DNA of 36,253 bases from a virus, in IMG/VR virus record IMGVR_UViG_3300009165_000014, positions 1-36,253 of that record, one strand, 5' to 3'. Within the stretch, counting starts at the first letter, position 1, and every line of letters starts with the position of its first letter. The translations under genes and the position numbers were made by a program. A model generated the notes under the pieces. It searched no databases, had not been told where the DNA came from, and saw only the letters and a program-made list of their open reading frames with translations. Of this stretch, positions 15,692 through 22,787 are shown in pieces.

Positions 15692-17067
15692 TGGAAAGAC
15701 TTGAACTTACAATTTTACGCAACTTAGTTTACAATGAAGATTATTCCCGAAAAGTCATACCTTTTATTCAACCAGATTATTTTGAGAAAAAATCCGAAAA
15801 AATCACGTTTGAGGAAATTGTTAAGTTCATTGTTAAGTATGGTTCAGCAATCACAATTGAAGCACTTGGCATTGAAGTAGAAAATCGTCTAGATTTAACT
15901 GATACTGAAGCAAAAGAAATTAGAGAACTCATATCTCAGTTCAATGATAATCTGGTTGATAAGCAATGGTTGCTTGATACGACTGAAAAGTGGTGTCGTG
16001 ATCGTGCAATCTATCTTGCTCTTATGGAGTCGATCCATATTGCTGATGGTAATGATGGGAAGAAAAATCGTGATGCAATTCCATCTATTTTATCGGATGC
16101 TCTTGCTGTAAGTTTTGATAATAATATCGGACACGATTATCTTCAAAACTATGAGGAGAGATATGAATTTTATCATCGTAAAGAAGATAAAATTGAATTT
16201 GATTTGGAATATTTCAACAAAATCACAAAAGGTGGTCTCCCTAATAAGACTCTCAATATTGCTCTCGCTGGAACGGGTGTTGGGAAATCGTTGTTCATGT
16301 GCCATATTGCTAGTTCCGCGTTGTTACAGGGTAGGAACGTTCTCTACATCACTCTTGAAATGGCGGAAGAGCGAATTGCAGAAAGAATTGACGCAAACCT
16401 TCTCAATGTCCCGATTCAACAATTGGTTGATCTCCCACGTTCAACATTTGAGAATAAAGTAAATAGCATTGCAAAGAAGACGCAGGGTTCTTTGGTAATC
16501 AAAGAGTATCCTACTGCTTCTGCACATTCGGGACATTTCAAGGCACTTCTCAATGAACTTGCTCTTAAGAAATCATTCCGACCTGATATTATTTTCATTG
16601 ATTACCTCAATATTTGTGCTTCCTCTAGGCATAAGGCAAATAGCTCTGTCAATTCTTATTCGTACATTAAATCAATTGCAGAAGAACTTCGCGGTTTGGC
16701 GGTGGAATTCAATGTTCCCATTGTCTCTGCTACCCAGACTACTCGCGGTGGTTATGGCAACTCTGATGTTGAACTTACTGATACTAGTGAGTCCTTTGGT
16801 CTCCCTGCTACTGCTGATCTTATGTTTGCCCTTATTAGCACTGAAGAGTTGGAGGGGTTGGGACAGATCATGGTGAAACAACTGAAGAACCGTTATAATG
16901 ACCCTACTATCTACAAACGTTTCATTGTGGGTATTGATAGGGCAAAAATGAGACTGTATGATTGTGAACAGTCTGCTCAAAAAGACATACTTGACTCTGG
17001 ACAAGATGACGAGTATAATGATGAAGACAAGAAACCTAAAAAGTCGTTCGAAGGATTTAAATTTTAA
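15688..17067 (+). CDS. 41: Replicative DNA helicase, gp41
   Basis: 459 residues (two tandem ATGs at 15688 and 15691). The RecA-like core has Walker A AGTGVGKS (194-201), LYITLEMAEERIAERID (motif 1a region), IIFIDYLNI (Walker B) and VSATQTTRGG, as in DnaB/gp41 helicases. The N-terminal 150 residues would be the hexamerisation and primase-contact domain. It unwinds DNA at the fork with primase gp61, encoded at 22788. The acidic tail ends in KKSFEGFKF. The next gene overlaps by TAATG. Confidence 0.95.
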   Translation: MMERLELTILRNLVYNEDYSRKVIPFIQPDYFEKKSEKITFEEIVKFIVKYGSAITIEALGIEVENRLDLTDTEAKEIRELISQFNDNLVDKQWLLDTTEKWCRDRAIYLALMESIHIADGNDGKKNRDAIPSILSDALAVSFDNNIGHDYLQNYEERYEFYHRKEDKIEFDLEYFNKITKGGLPNKTLNIALAGTGVGKSLFMCHIASSALLQGRNVLYITLEMAEERIAERIDANLLNVPIQQLVDLPRSTFENKVNSIAKKTQGSLVIKEYPTASAHSGHFKALLNELALKKSFRPDIIFIDYLNICASSRHKANSSVNSYSYIKSIAEELRGLAVEFNVPIVSATQTTRGGYGNSDVELTDTSESFGLPATADLMFALISTEELEGLGQIMVKQLKNRYNDPTIYKRFIVGIDRAKMRLYDCEQSAQKDILDSGQDDEYNDEDKKPKKSFEGFKF

Positions 17068-17483
17068 TGGAAACTGCTAAACACGTAGATTTTGATAAGT
17101 ATGCTGAGTTTGTGGATGCCGTAACTTCTGATGCATCCAAAGACTTCCTTGCTCTGTCTGACCGCTTGGTTGCCCTTGATGAAAAAGGTGCAAACATTGA
17201 GCGACTCCTGACTGCTTCTGTAGGTATCAATGCTGAAGGTGGTGAGTTTATGGAAATCGTCAAAAAGATGGTGTTCCAAGGCAAACCCTATAATGAGGAT
17301 AATCGTGAGCATCTGATTATTGAACTGGGTGATATCATGTGGTATGTTGCTCAAGCTTGTATGGCACTTGATACTACACTTGATGATGTGGTTGCTCGTA
17401 ACGTACAAAAACTTCTCAAGCGTTATCCTGAAGGTGCGTTTGATGTTTATTTCTCCGAAAATCGTGCTGCTGACGATCGATGA
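17067..17483 (+). CDS. mazG: MazG-like nucleotide pyrophosphohydrolase
   Basis: 138 residues. NAEGGEFMEIVKK (E57, E60) and IIELGDIMWYVA (E86, D89) form the two helices of the MazG metal site. The family hydrolyses (d)NTPs or ppGpp-like nucleotides to monophosphates. MazG-like genes are common in cyanophages and have been proposed to alter host nucleotide pools; the true substrate is not evident from sequence. It is coupled to gp41 upstream and the 61-aa gene downstream. Confidence 0.85.
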   Translation: METAKHVDFDKYAEFVDAVTSDASKDFLALSDRLVALDEKGANIERLLTASVGINAEGGEFMEIVKKMVFQGKPYNEDNREHLIIELGDIMWYVAQACMALDTTLDDVVARNVQKLLKRYPEGAFDVYFSENRAADDR

Positions 17484-17665
17484 CTAAAGAAAAAAAAGTA
17501 ACTCTTAAAATGGATGTTCGTGCTGCCGCTGCAGTTCGTCAAATTCTTTTTGATTCTCAGAAAGGATATACTTATGATGAAGTGAGTGTACCTCCTCGTA
17601 TTACCGATATTCGTAATGTAATTCGGGATATTGATGATAATATTGGTGCTGTCCTCGGTGTATAA
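17480..17665 (+). CDS. Hypothetical protein, 61 aa
   Basis: Starts by ATGA overlap with the MazG-like gene. MTKEKKVTLKMDVRAAAAVR, then QILFDSQKGYTYDEVSVPP, then a C-terminal helix RNVIRDIDDNIGAVL. A short strand followed by helices is conceivable for a small regulator, but no family is recognised. Its tight coupling suggests it is the last gene of the replication operon. Confidence 0.65.
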   Translation: MTKEKKVTLKMDVRAAAAVRQILFDSQKGYTYDEVSVPPRITDIRNVIRDIDDNIGAVLGV

Positions 17666-17680
17666 TAAATATTTTAAAAA

Positions 17681-18079
17681 ATGTCTTTGATTGGCAAAAG
17701 AAAAGGAAGACCAACCACAAGAATGCAGTTTGATGCTATTCTTAAAAGATTTATTGTCTTCCTTAAAAGAGAACTTCGTTTAAGTTATGATATTCCATAT
17801 GTACTCATAGATGACTCTGATTTTGCCAAAACAAATATGACGTTTGGTATAATGAATAGAGAAACACTTTATATTAGTGTTGTAAATCGCCATCCTATGG
17901 ATATTTTGAGAACGGTATCTCATGAATTTGTTCATTACAAACAAGTTGCAGATGGCAAAAGAATCTCACCAAATCCTGCAAGTCCTGCTGAAAATGAAGC
18001 AAATGCAAAAGCAGGTGAGATTGTAAGGAAGTACGGAAGACTTCACCCAGAATTATTTGACCTGATGCCGATTAGGTGA
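17681..18079 (+). CDS. Small HExxH putative metallopeptidase
   Basis: 132 residues. SHEFVHYKQ gives HExxH at 81-85, and ENEANAKAGEI (E104, E106) could provide the third zinc ligand, as in SprT/IrrE-type zincins. The N-terminus is basic (GKRKGRPTTR). The stop TGA forms the TG of the extended -10 of the tRNA promoter. No signal peptide is seen, so it should act in the cytoplasm or within virions. The substrate is unknown. Confidence 0.75.
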   Translation: MSLIGKRKGRPTTRMQFDAILKRFIVFLKRELRLSYDIPYVLIDDSDFAKTNMTFGIMNRETLYISVVNRHPMDILRTVSHEFVHYKQVADGKRISPNPASPAENEANAKAGEIVRKYGRLHPELFDLMPIR

Positions 18080-18085
18080 TATAAT
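18057..18085 (+). promoter_or_regulatory. Sigma70 promoter for the tRNA genes, nested in a gene end
   Basis: TTGACC (18057-18062), a 17-base spacer, then TATAAT (18080-18085). The spacer ends with the TGA stop codon of the upstream gene (18077-18079), giving an extended -10. Nine bases separate TATAAT from the first base of tRNA-Ala. The same layout is seen at 4403-4431. Confidence 0.8.
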
Positions 18086-18094
18086 TCTTTTACT

Positions 18095-18167
18095 GGGGAA
18101 TTAGCACAGTTGGTAGTGCGCCTGATTTGCATTCAGGAGGTCAGGAGTTCGAATCTCCTATTCTCCA
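18095..18167 (+). tRNA. tRNA-Ala (anticodon UGC)
   Basis: 73 bases. Acceptor GGGGAAT pairs with ATTCTCC (one G-T). D stem is GCAC/GTGC, anticodon stem CCTGA/TCAGG with loop TTTGCAT (anticodon TGC), and T stem AGGAG/CTCCT with loop TTCGAAT. The discriminator is A and CCA is not encoded. It reads GCA codons, which are frequent in the Ala-rich late proteins of this window. Confidence 0.95.
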
Positions 18168-18172
18168 TTTAC

Positions 18173-18245
18173 GCCCGTGTACTCCAACGGTAGAGAGGGT
18201 GGACTTAGAATCCATACAGTGGAAGTTCGAATCTTCTCACGGGCA
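18173..18245 (+). tRNA. tRNA with anticodon UAG (Leu by anticodon), class I shape
   Basis: 73 bases, five bases after tRNA-Ala. Acceptor GCCCGTG/CACGGGC is perfect. Anticodon stem is GTGGA/TCCAT with loop CTTAGAA, anticodon TAG, which reads CUA Leu. T stem is GGAAG/CTTCT with loop TTCGAAT. The variable loop is only five bases (ACAGT), unlike bacterial tRNA-Leu, which has a long variable arm. The D stem is weak (about 3 pairs). The amino acid identity is therefore less sure than the fold. Confidence 0.85.
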
Positions 18246-18253
18246 TTGAATAA

Positions 18254-18261
18254 GATAAATA
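18254..18261 (+). promoter_or_regulatory. Possible late promoter (GATAAATA)
   Basis: GATAAATA starts nine bases after the second tRNA and 59 bases before the ATG at 18313. It is a one-base variant of the T4 late box, and the gene it precedes is of virion type. Confidence 0.45.
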
Positions 18262-18312
18262 TATACTAGAATGATTAGTATGTTACTGTTTCGTAGTAAT
18301 AATAAGTAAAGA

Positions 18313-19653
18313 ATGAAAACATTTCCTCAATTTATAAATGAAGCAACCTCAGCTTCGGTTCAAGCAAAACGTCTTGGACTTGTTGGCGATGGGCATGGGG
18401 GGTGGTATAATAGGGCGACAGGCGAATTTGAAGCCAAGACCATGGGACAAGAATTGAAGTATTTCAACAAAAGACAGGTTATTGGGGGCAGGGATCCAAA
18501 GCAGAGTGAATTTGAGAAGAATATTCCTTTAGGATCTTCGGCACCGGCACCTGTCGCTCCTGCTGTTGCTCCTCCTCCCCAAGAATCTATCCCTGTAGAT
18601 CAGCAAGCAATGGGTCAAGAACCTGTTGCTCAGGAACCAGTAGTAACTCCGCCTCCCGTGCCTAAAACCAAGGGAACTATTACAATTGCTTTTGGTCGTT
18701 TTAATCCACCAACTATTGGACATCAACAATTGATGGACACTGCCGCTATGGCAGCAATGGAAGACGGTGGTGATTATATTATCGTGCCTTCACGTAGTCA
18801 GGATAAAAAGAAAAATCCCTTGGATCCTGATACTAAAATCTCATTTATGAGAAAAATGTTTCCAGATCATAGTGAAAGAATTGTTAATGATGTAAATTAT
18901 AGAACTATTTTTGATGTCCTCAAAAAAGCGCATAATGATGGATACACTAATGTAAGAATTATTGGTGGTGCTGACAGGGTTAAAGAATTTGAAAAACTTT
19001 CAAATAATTACAATGGGCAGTTATATCAATTTGATGTAATCGAAGTATTATCATCTGGAGATCGAGATCCTGATGGAAATGGTGTTGAAGGAGTATCTGC
19101 ATCTAGACTTAGACTTGCTGCAGCAGAAGGAGACTTCATGACTTTCCGTGCCTCTCTACCAAAAGGAGTTAGAAATAAGCAGGCACTCGAACTTTTTGAT
19201 TTAGTTCGTCAGGGAATGGGTATACAAGAAATACAGCAGGAAGGATATAACCTTTGGGAAATTGCTCCTAAGTTTGATCAGCAATCTTTAAGAGAAAATT
19301 ATATTGATGAAAATATTTTTAAAGTTGGAAGTTTTGTTGAAAATTTAAATACTGGATTAAATGGCAGAATTATTCGTAGAGGTACTAATTACTTAATTTG
19401 TGTAACTGAAAATGGGATGATGTTCAAGTCTTGGATTAAAGATGTTAGGGAGTCTTACTCTGAAAAAACGATGTCAAGGATTTCAAGACTTCCTGGAAAA
19501 CCAAATACTTTAATAGGAACTCTTGGTTATTTTAAGTATGCTGCAAAAATGACTCCTGGAGCAGTTGGAACTGGATCTGAAAATCTTCAAGTCGGTGGAA
19601 TACCATATGGTATTAATTTGATAAATAAAAATAGGAAAAAAGTAAAACGTTAA
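18313..19653 (+). CDS. Nucleotidyltransferase with a capsid-targeting-like N-terminus
   Basis: 446 residues. The start MKTFPQFINEA closely resembles the T4 capsid-targeting sequence MKTYQEFIAEA of internal proteins, and INE-A fits the T4 prohead-protease consensus (L/I-x-E, then A/G). Residues about 75-118 are a Pro/Gln-rich linker. A cytidylyltransferase-like fold begins at 120: ITIAFGRFNPPTIGH (HxGH-like, TIGH at 134-137), RIIGGADRVKEFEKL, and VSASRLR (261-267, the ISxxxxR-like motif). Residues about 330-380 look like a small SH3/KOW-type domain (GLNGRIIRRGTNYLI). Likely an adenylyl- or cytidylyltransferase packaged in the head and injected; the packaging is inferred. Confidence 0.8.
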   Translation: MKTFPQFINEATSASVQAKRLGLVGDGHGGWYNRATGEFEAKTMGQELKYFNKRQVIGGRDPKQSEFEKNIPLGSSAPAPVAPAVAPPPQESIPVDQQAMGQEPVAQEPVVTPPPVPKTKGTITIAFGRFNPPTIGHQQLMDTAAMAAMEDGGDYIIVPSRSQDKKKNPLDPDTKISFMRKMFPDHSERIVNDVNYRTIFDVLKKAHNDGYTNVRIIGGADRVKEFEKLSNNYNGQLYQFDVIEVLSSGDRDPDGNGVEGVSASRLRLAAAEGDFMTFRASLPKGVRNKQALELFDLVRQGMGIQEIQQEGYNLWEIAPKFDQQSLRENYIDENIFKVGSFVENLNTGLNGRIIRRGTNYLICVTENGMMFKSWIKDVRESYSEKTMSRISRLPGKPNTLIGTLGYFKYAAKMTPGAVGTGSENLQVGGIPYGINLINKNRKKVKR

Positions 19654-19662
19654 ATTCTTCTC

Positions 19663-20952
19663 ATGAAAAAACATATTGCTGAGGATCTTCCTGCAAGAAA
19701 GCATCCGCAGGCACAAATGTCTGCTCAATCAAAAAAACCAGAAGGACCTGAAAGGGGATCTGGTAAGGATGAAGACAAGGGGGAAAAAACTCCAGAGCAA
19801 AAAGTAAGGCAGGCAGTGTATGATATTCGCTATCGTGCAAGAAGAGAAAATTTACCTATCCGCTCAGCATATTCTCAATATATGCAAAATAGTTCAATGG
19901 GTGAGGCAGAAAAATCGGAAGTGAGATCCAGACTTTTTGGAAAAGGCGGAATGCAAGCAGAAGATTTTAATATTGATATGAAGCAAAGTGCTTCAAATTC
20001 AATGGCAAAAGCACTTTATAAGGTATTCGTTGACAATAAACCAGAAGTTGTTGATGAAGAGAAGTTAAAGGAAGCACTCGAAAAAAGAACTGCTTCATCT
20101 GGAGATAGAAAATATAAAGTCAGAGTGACGGATAAACAAAGTAGCGTTACTTACACAAGATTTGCAACTCGTGATAAGATTAGTCAACTTAGAGCAAAAG
20201 GTCTTGAAGTTGAAATGACTGAGTATGGTGATCCATATGAGGGCGAAAGAACTAAAGGTGAAAAAACATCTGAAGTATTGAGTAAGAAAGCAAGAAGAGA
20301 TTATGATGGTGATGGTAAAGTAGAAAGTGGTGCTAAGGAATATCGTGGTGCTGTTCATAATGCCATTCAGCGCAAAAAAGGTGGAGCACCTGATGGAAAG
20401 GACACTTCTAATGTGAGAGAAGAGTTTATTAGGGAAGTATCAAGAATGGCAAATTTGCCACAAACTGATGCTCCTGAATATGCTAATCCTGATGCAAATG
20501 CTGCACAAATAGATATTCTCCCAGCAAATAAAAAGAATAAAATAGTTGTAAATCCATCAAATACTGTATTAGCACATACTGAACTTAAAGGTGAAGTAAT
20601 TTCTGAAACTGGATACTCAAAGTTTCTTGGAATGCTCCAAGAAAAAAAGATGGGTAAAAAAGAAAAGACAAAAGAAAAAAAATTAAAAGCGAAGTATGAT
20701 CCTTCTGGTATGAAGGCAAGTATGAAAGATCAATATGGTGAGGAGCAAGGTAAAAAAGTTTATTTTGCAACCATTCGTAAGCAGGCAATGAAAGAAGGGT
20801 CTGATTGTGGATCTGATGATGGGGATAAAATGAATATTAAAAAAGATGAAAAGATGGATCCTCGTTCAATTCCAACTGCAGTGAATCTTGCAAAAACCTC
20901 CGCTAGATACAGAGGAGCAAAAAATCCCATTTTAATGGTGTCTCCTGAATAA
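19663..20952 (+). CDS. Basic virion-type protein, 429 aa
   Basis: Begins MKKHIAEDLPARK, where HIAE-D loosely fits a prohead-protease site. It has a highly charged, Lys-rich sequence; a segment KVRQAVYDIRYRARRENLP then SAYSQYMQNSS; an EF-hand-like DYDGDGKVESGAKEYRG (from about residue 213); and near the end YGEEQGKKVYFATIRKQAMK. I recall these segments in cyanomyovirus proteins of unknown function. The DxDxDG pattern could bind calcium. It follows the nucleotidyltransferase by nine bases and is probably co-expressed late. The function is unknown. Confidence 0.75.
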   Translation: MKKHIAEDLPARKHPQAQMSAQSKKPEGPERGSGKDEDKGEKTPEQKVRQAVYDIRYRARRENLPIRSAYSQYMQNSSMGEAEKSEVRSRLFGKGGMQAEDFNIDMKQSASNSMAKALYKVFVDNKPEVVDEEKLKEALEKRTASSGDRKYKVRVTDKQSSVTYTRFATRDKISQLRAKGLEVEMTEYGDPYEGERTKGEKTSEVLSKKARRDYDGDGKVESGAKEYRGAVHNAIQRKKGGAPDGKDTSNVREEFIREVSRMANLPQTDAPEYANPDANAAQIDILPANKKNKIVVNPSNTVLAHTELKGEVISETGYSKFLGMLQEKKMGKKEKTKEKKLKAKYDPSGMKASMKDQYGEEQGKKVYFATIRKQAMKEGSDCGSDDGDKMNIKKDEKMDPRSIPTAVNLAKTSARYRGAKNPILMVSPE

Positions 20953-20985
20953 ATAAAACAGGATACTCTTTATACGGAGGCCATT

Positions 20986-21165
20986 ATGTCCGCTCTAGTA
21001 GCATGGGCTCTCGCTAATCAAGCACTTATCGCAACTGTACTTTTTGCAGTTTCAGAAGCACTTGGAGCAAACCCAAAAGTTAAATCAAATGGTATTGTCT
21101 CACTTATTCTTATTCAAGCTCAGGCAGCACTGAAAAAGAAGGGTGCTCAAGATCTTACTCCTTGA
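20986..21165 (+). CDS. Small hydrophobic protein, 59 aa
   Basis: MSALVAWALANQALIATVLF then AVSEALGANPKVKSNGIVSL and ILIQAQAALKKKGAQDLTP. A near-perfect ribosome-binding site GGAGG lies five bases before the ATG. Residues 3-25 are hydrophobic enough for one membrane segment and 36-45 are also hydrophobic. I recall similar short proteins in cyanomyoviruses. A holin-like or virion role is possible but not shown. A terminator follows. Confidence 0.75.
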   Translation: MSALVAWALANQALIATVLFAVSEALGANPKVKSNGIVSLILIQAQAALKKKGAQDLTP

Positions 21166-21185
21166 TTTTTACCTTATAAATTATT

Positions 21186-21211
21186 AGGAGACCGTTAGGT
21201 CTCCTTTTTTT
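21186..21211 (+). terminator. Rho-independent terminator fused to a late promoter
   Basis: AGGAGACC (21186-21193) pairs with GGTCTCCT (21198-21205) around GTTA, followed by a run of seven T (21205-21211). The last T is the first base of TATAAATA. Confidence 0.92.
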
Positions 21212-21218
21212 ATAAATA
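21211..21218 (+). promoter_or_regulatory. T4-type late promoter
   Basis: TATAAATA, the T4 late -10 consensus, 31 bases before the structural gene at 21250 and directly continuous with the terminator T-tract. Confidence 0.8.
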
Positions 21219-21249
21219 TCTGTATACAAAGAATTATAGGTAAGGAAAC

Positions 21250-21804
21250 ATGGCTCTTTGGGGCAATAAAGATTCTTTAAGCACGGGTCTTACTGGAACT
21301 ATAACGATCAATCTTGCTACTGAAACCGTAGATGGTAGTGGTACAGCATTTGTAACTGCTGGAATTTCAACAGGAGATATTCTTGTAGTTGGTGTTGGCG
21401 CTACTTATGGTCAGGCAGTAATTACAGGAGTAACTTCTGCTACTCAACTTTCCATTGGTTCAACTCAATTCTTGATTCCTTTAAATGGTGCGATTGCTGG
21501 TGCTGCATATACAGTAACTCAGAAACCAAAGTATACTCTTGAAGATGGGCAATACTTTGCACCTGATGTAAAGTCAAATAGATTTTCTACTGTTGTTGGT
21601 GTAGATACTACTGAAGTTGGTATTGCTCGCACAACTACCGTTGGTGGAAAAGCGGGTGCTTATGGTGTTACTCATGCTGGATGGGTTGGTATTACTACCT
21701 ATGTTGATAACCATGGCAATTTTAGAGTTAAAACAGAAACTTTAGTTGCAGGAAGCATGATTACTGGTGATGCAAACGATGACACTAGATATCCAGATAG
21801 CTGA
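21250..21804 (+). CDS. Virion structural protein, beta-rich, 184 aa
   Basis: Starts MALWGNKDSLSTG after AAGGAA. The sequence is rich in Gly, Thr, Val and Ala with alternating beta-like pattern (GTITINLATETVDGSGTAF), and it ends with THAGWVGITTYVDNHGNFR and a METLV-like segment ETLVAGSMITGDANDD. I recognise this opening and ending as typical of cyanophage virion proteins (MALWG..., THAGW...ETLVA). The preceding perfect late promoter supports a structural role. The exact position in the particle is unknown. Confidence 0.82.
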   Translation: MALWGNKDSLSTGLTGTITINLATETVDGSGTAFVTAGISTGDILVVGVGATYGQAVITGVTSATQLSIGSTQFLIPLNGAIAGAAYTVTQKPKYTLEDGQYFAPDVKSNRFSTVVGVDTTEVGIARTTTVGGKAGAYGVTHAGWVGITTYVDNHGNFRVKTETLVAGSMITGDANDDTRYPDS

Positions 21805-21813
21805 TAGTATCTT

Positions 21814-22185
21814 ATGAAATTTGATGAATTGAATGAAAATAATTATTTGTTATTTGCTATAAAATTTTATGATAATCCTCAATCTTTAACTAGAGAGGAT
21901 TTTGAAGATGACTTGAAAAGAATCAAATATATTAAAAGATTATTGAAACGTTATAAAAATACTGGTGTTTTGAAAACTAATTTGATATTGAATCATCTTA
22001 CGGTTCTTTTTAATGTTTTTAATGATGCAGCAATCCCTTTACTCTTTTATAATTTGGATGGGGATCTTTGGCCTTATATAAAAAGTTTTCTTTTATTTTT
22101 GAATAGACTCCCTGAGTATCCAGTAACTCAAATTCACGAAATAAAAGAAGATACTGATTGTCTTTTACAATTGCAATCAATCTAA
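21814..22185 (+). CDS. Conserved late hypothetical protein, 123 aa
   Basis: MKFDELNENNYLLFAIKFYD then a basic helical part DDLKRIKYIKRLLKRYKNTG and LKTNLILNHLTVLFNVFNDA, so it is mostly helical. It follows the structural gene by nine bases and is overlapped by the next ATG (TAATG). I recall related proteins in cyanophage late clusters, but no function. It may be a small assembly factor. Confidence 0.7.
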   Translation: MKFDELNENNYLLFAIKFYDNPQSLTREDFEDDLKRIKYIKRLLKRYKNTGVLKTNLILNHLTVLFNVFNDAAIPLLFYNLDGDLWPYIKSFLLFLNRLPEYPVTQIHEIKEDTDCLLQLQSI

Positions 22186-22412
22186 TGGATATAGATAAAA
22201 TTATTTCTATTGTTCGAACTCTTAAAGAAGAAGGTGCGATTGCTAATGTTGTTGGTACTGGAGGATTAACTAGTTCATCAACTCCTCCCGGAAGAATGGA
22301 TGGTTATGATAAAGTTATGGGATTTGTAAGAAGAAAACCCCCAACAATTATAGGAAAAGGTAAATATCCTGGTGCTAGAAAACGTTGGTCAAAAAATAAA
22401 CCATCGCAATAG
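22185..22412 (+). CDS. Small basic protein, 75 aa
   Basis: The ATG overlaps the previous stop codon, favouring this start over an in-frame one 27 bases upstream. MDIDKIISIVRTLKEEGAIA is a helix. It is followed by a Gly/Ser/Pro linker with GRMDGYDKVMGF and a basic Lys/Arg/Pro tail (RRKPPTIIGKGKYPGARK). The tail suggests binding to nucleic acid or to an acidic surface. The family is not recognised, though it looks like a conserved late gene. Confidence 0.68.
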   Translation: MDIDKIISIVRTLKEEGAIANVVGTGGLTSSSTPPGRMDGYDKVMGFVRRKPPTIIGKGKYPGARKRWSKNKPSQ

Positions 22413-22416
22413 TGTA

Positions 22417-22770
22417 ATGTTTAACAACGACTCAAAAGTTCAAATAGCGGTTCTTCAAGAAAGATTTAAAGCTCATGAACAAATTATTGAGAAAGTTGAT
22501 ACCGCAATACAGACATTAAGTGAGACGAATCAAAATATATGTAAAATGCTTGCCGTTCACGATGAACGTTTAAGTCAATGTAATAGGGATGATATTGAAC
22601 TATGTAAAAAAGTTGATGATATTGAAACTAAAATAGACAGTCTTTATAAATTTAGATGGCAAATTGGTGGTGTTCTTGCTGTGGTAGCTATCGTTATTGG
22701 AATTCTCCCATCCATCATGCCAACGTTGACGGCAGTTCCAATGTCTGATAGAATGGAGCACAAGAAGTAA
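22417..22770 (+). CDS. Coiled-coil membrane protein, XhlA/holin-like, 117 aa
   Basis: Starts MFNNDSKVQIAVLQER. Residues 7-75 form a long amphipathic coiled coil, then about 81-103 is one membrane segment (WQIGGVLAVVAIVIGILPSI), with a short tail. This is the layout of XhlA-type holin-associated proteins, but also of some virion or tail-associated membrane proteins. It is distant from the endolysin at 32831, so a lysis role is uncertain. The start is the first ATG after the previous stop; an earlier in-frame start would overlap it by about 40 bases. Confidence 0.65.
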   Translation: MFNNDSKVQIAVLQERFKAHEQIIEKVDTAIQTLSETNQNICKMLAVHDERLSQCNRDDIELCKKVDDIETKIDSLYKFRWQIGGVLAVVAIVIGILPSIMPTLTAVPMSDRMEHKK

Positions 22771-22772
22771 TT

Positions 22773-22782
22773 CCCCCCCCCC
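22773..22782 (+). repeat. Poly-C tract (10 C)
   Basis: Ten consecutive C between the stop at 22768-22770 and the primase ATG at 22788. It is the longest single-base run seen in the window outside terminator T-tracts and lies in non-coding sequence. Confidence 0.9.
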
Positions 22783-22787
22783 TCATA

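Noticed and set aside
18173-18245. Amber-suppressor tRNA
   Set aside because: The anticodon is UAG, which reads CUA Leu. An amber suppressor would need the anticodon CUA.
18383-18411. TTGGCG-17-TATAAT within the nucleotidyltransferase gene
   Set aside because: It fits promoter spacing, but no gene starts downstream within a reasonable distance and the boxes lie in coding sequence.
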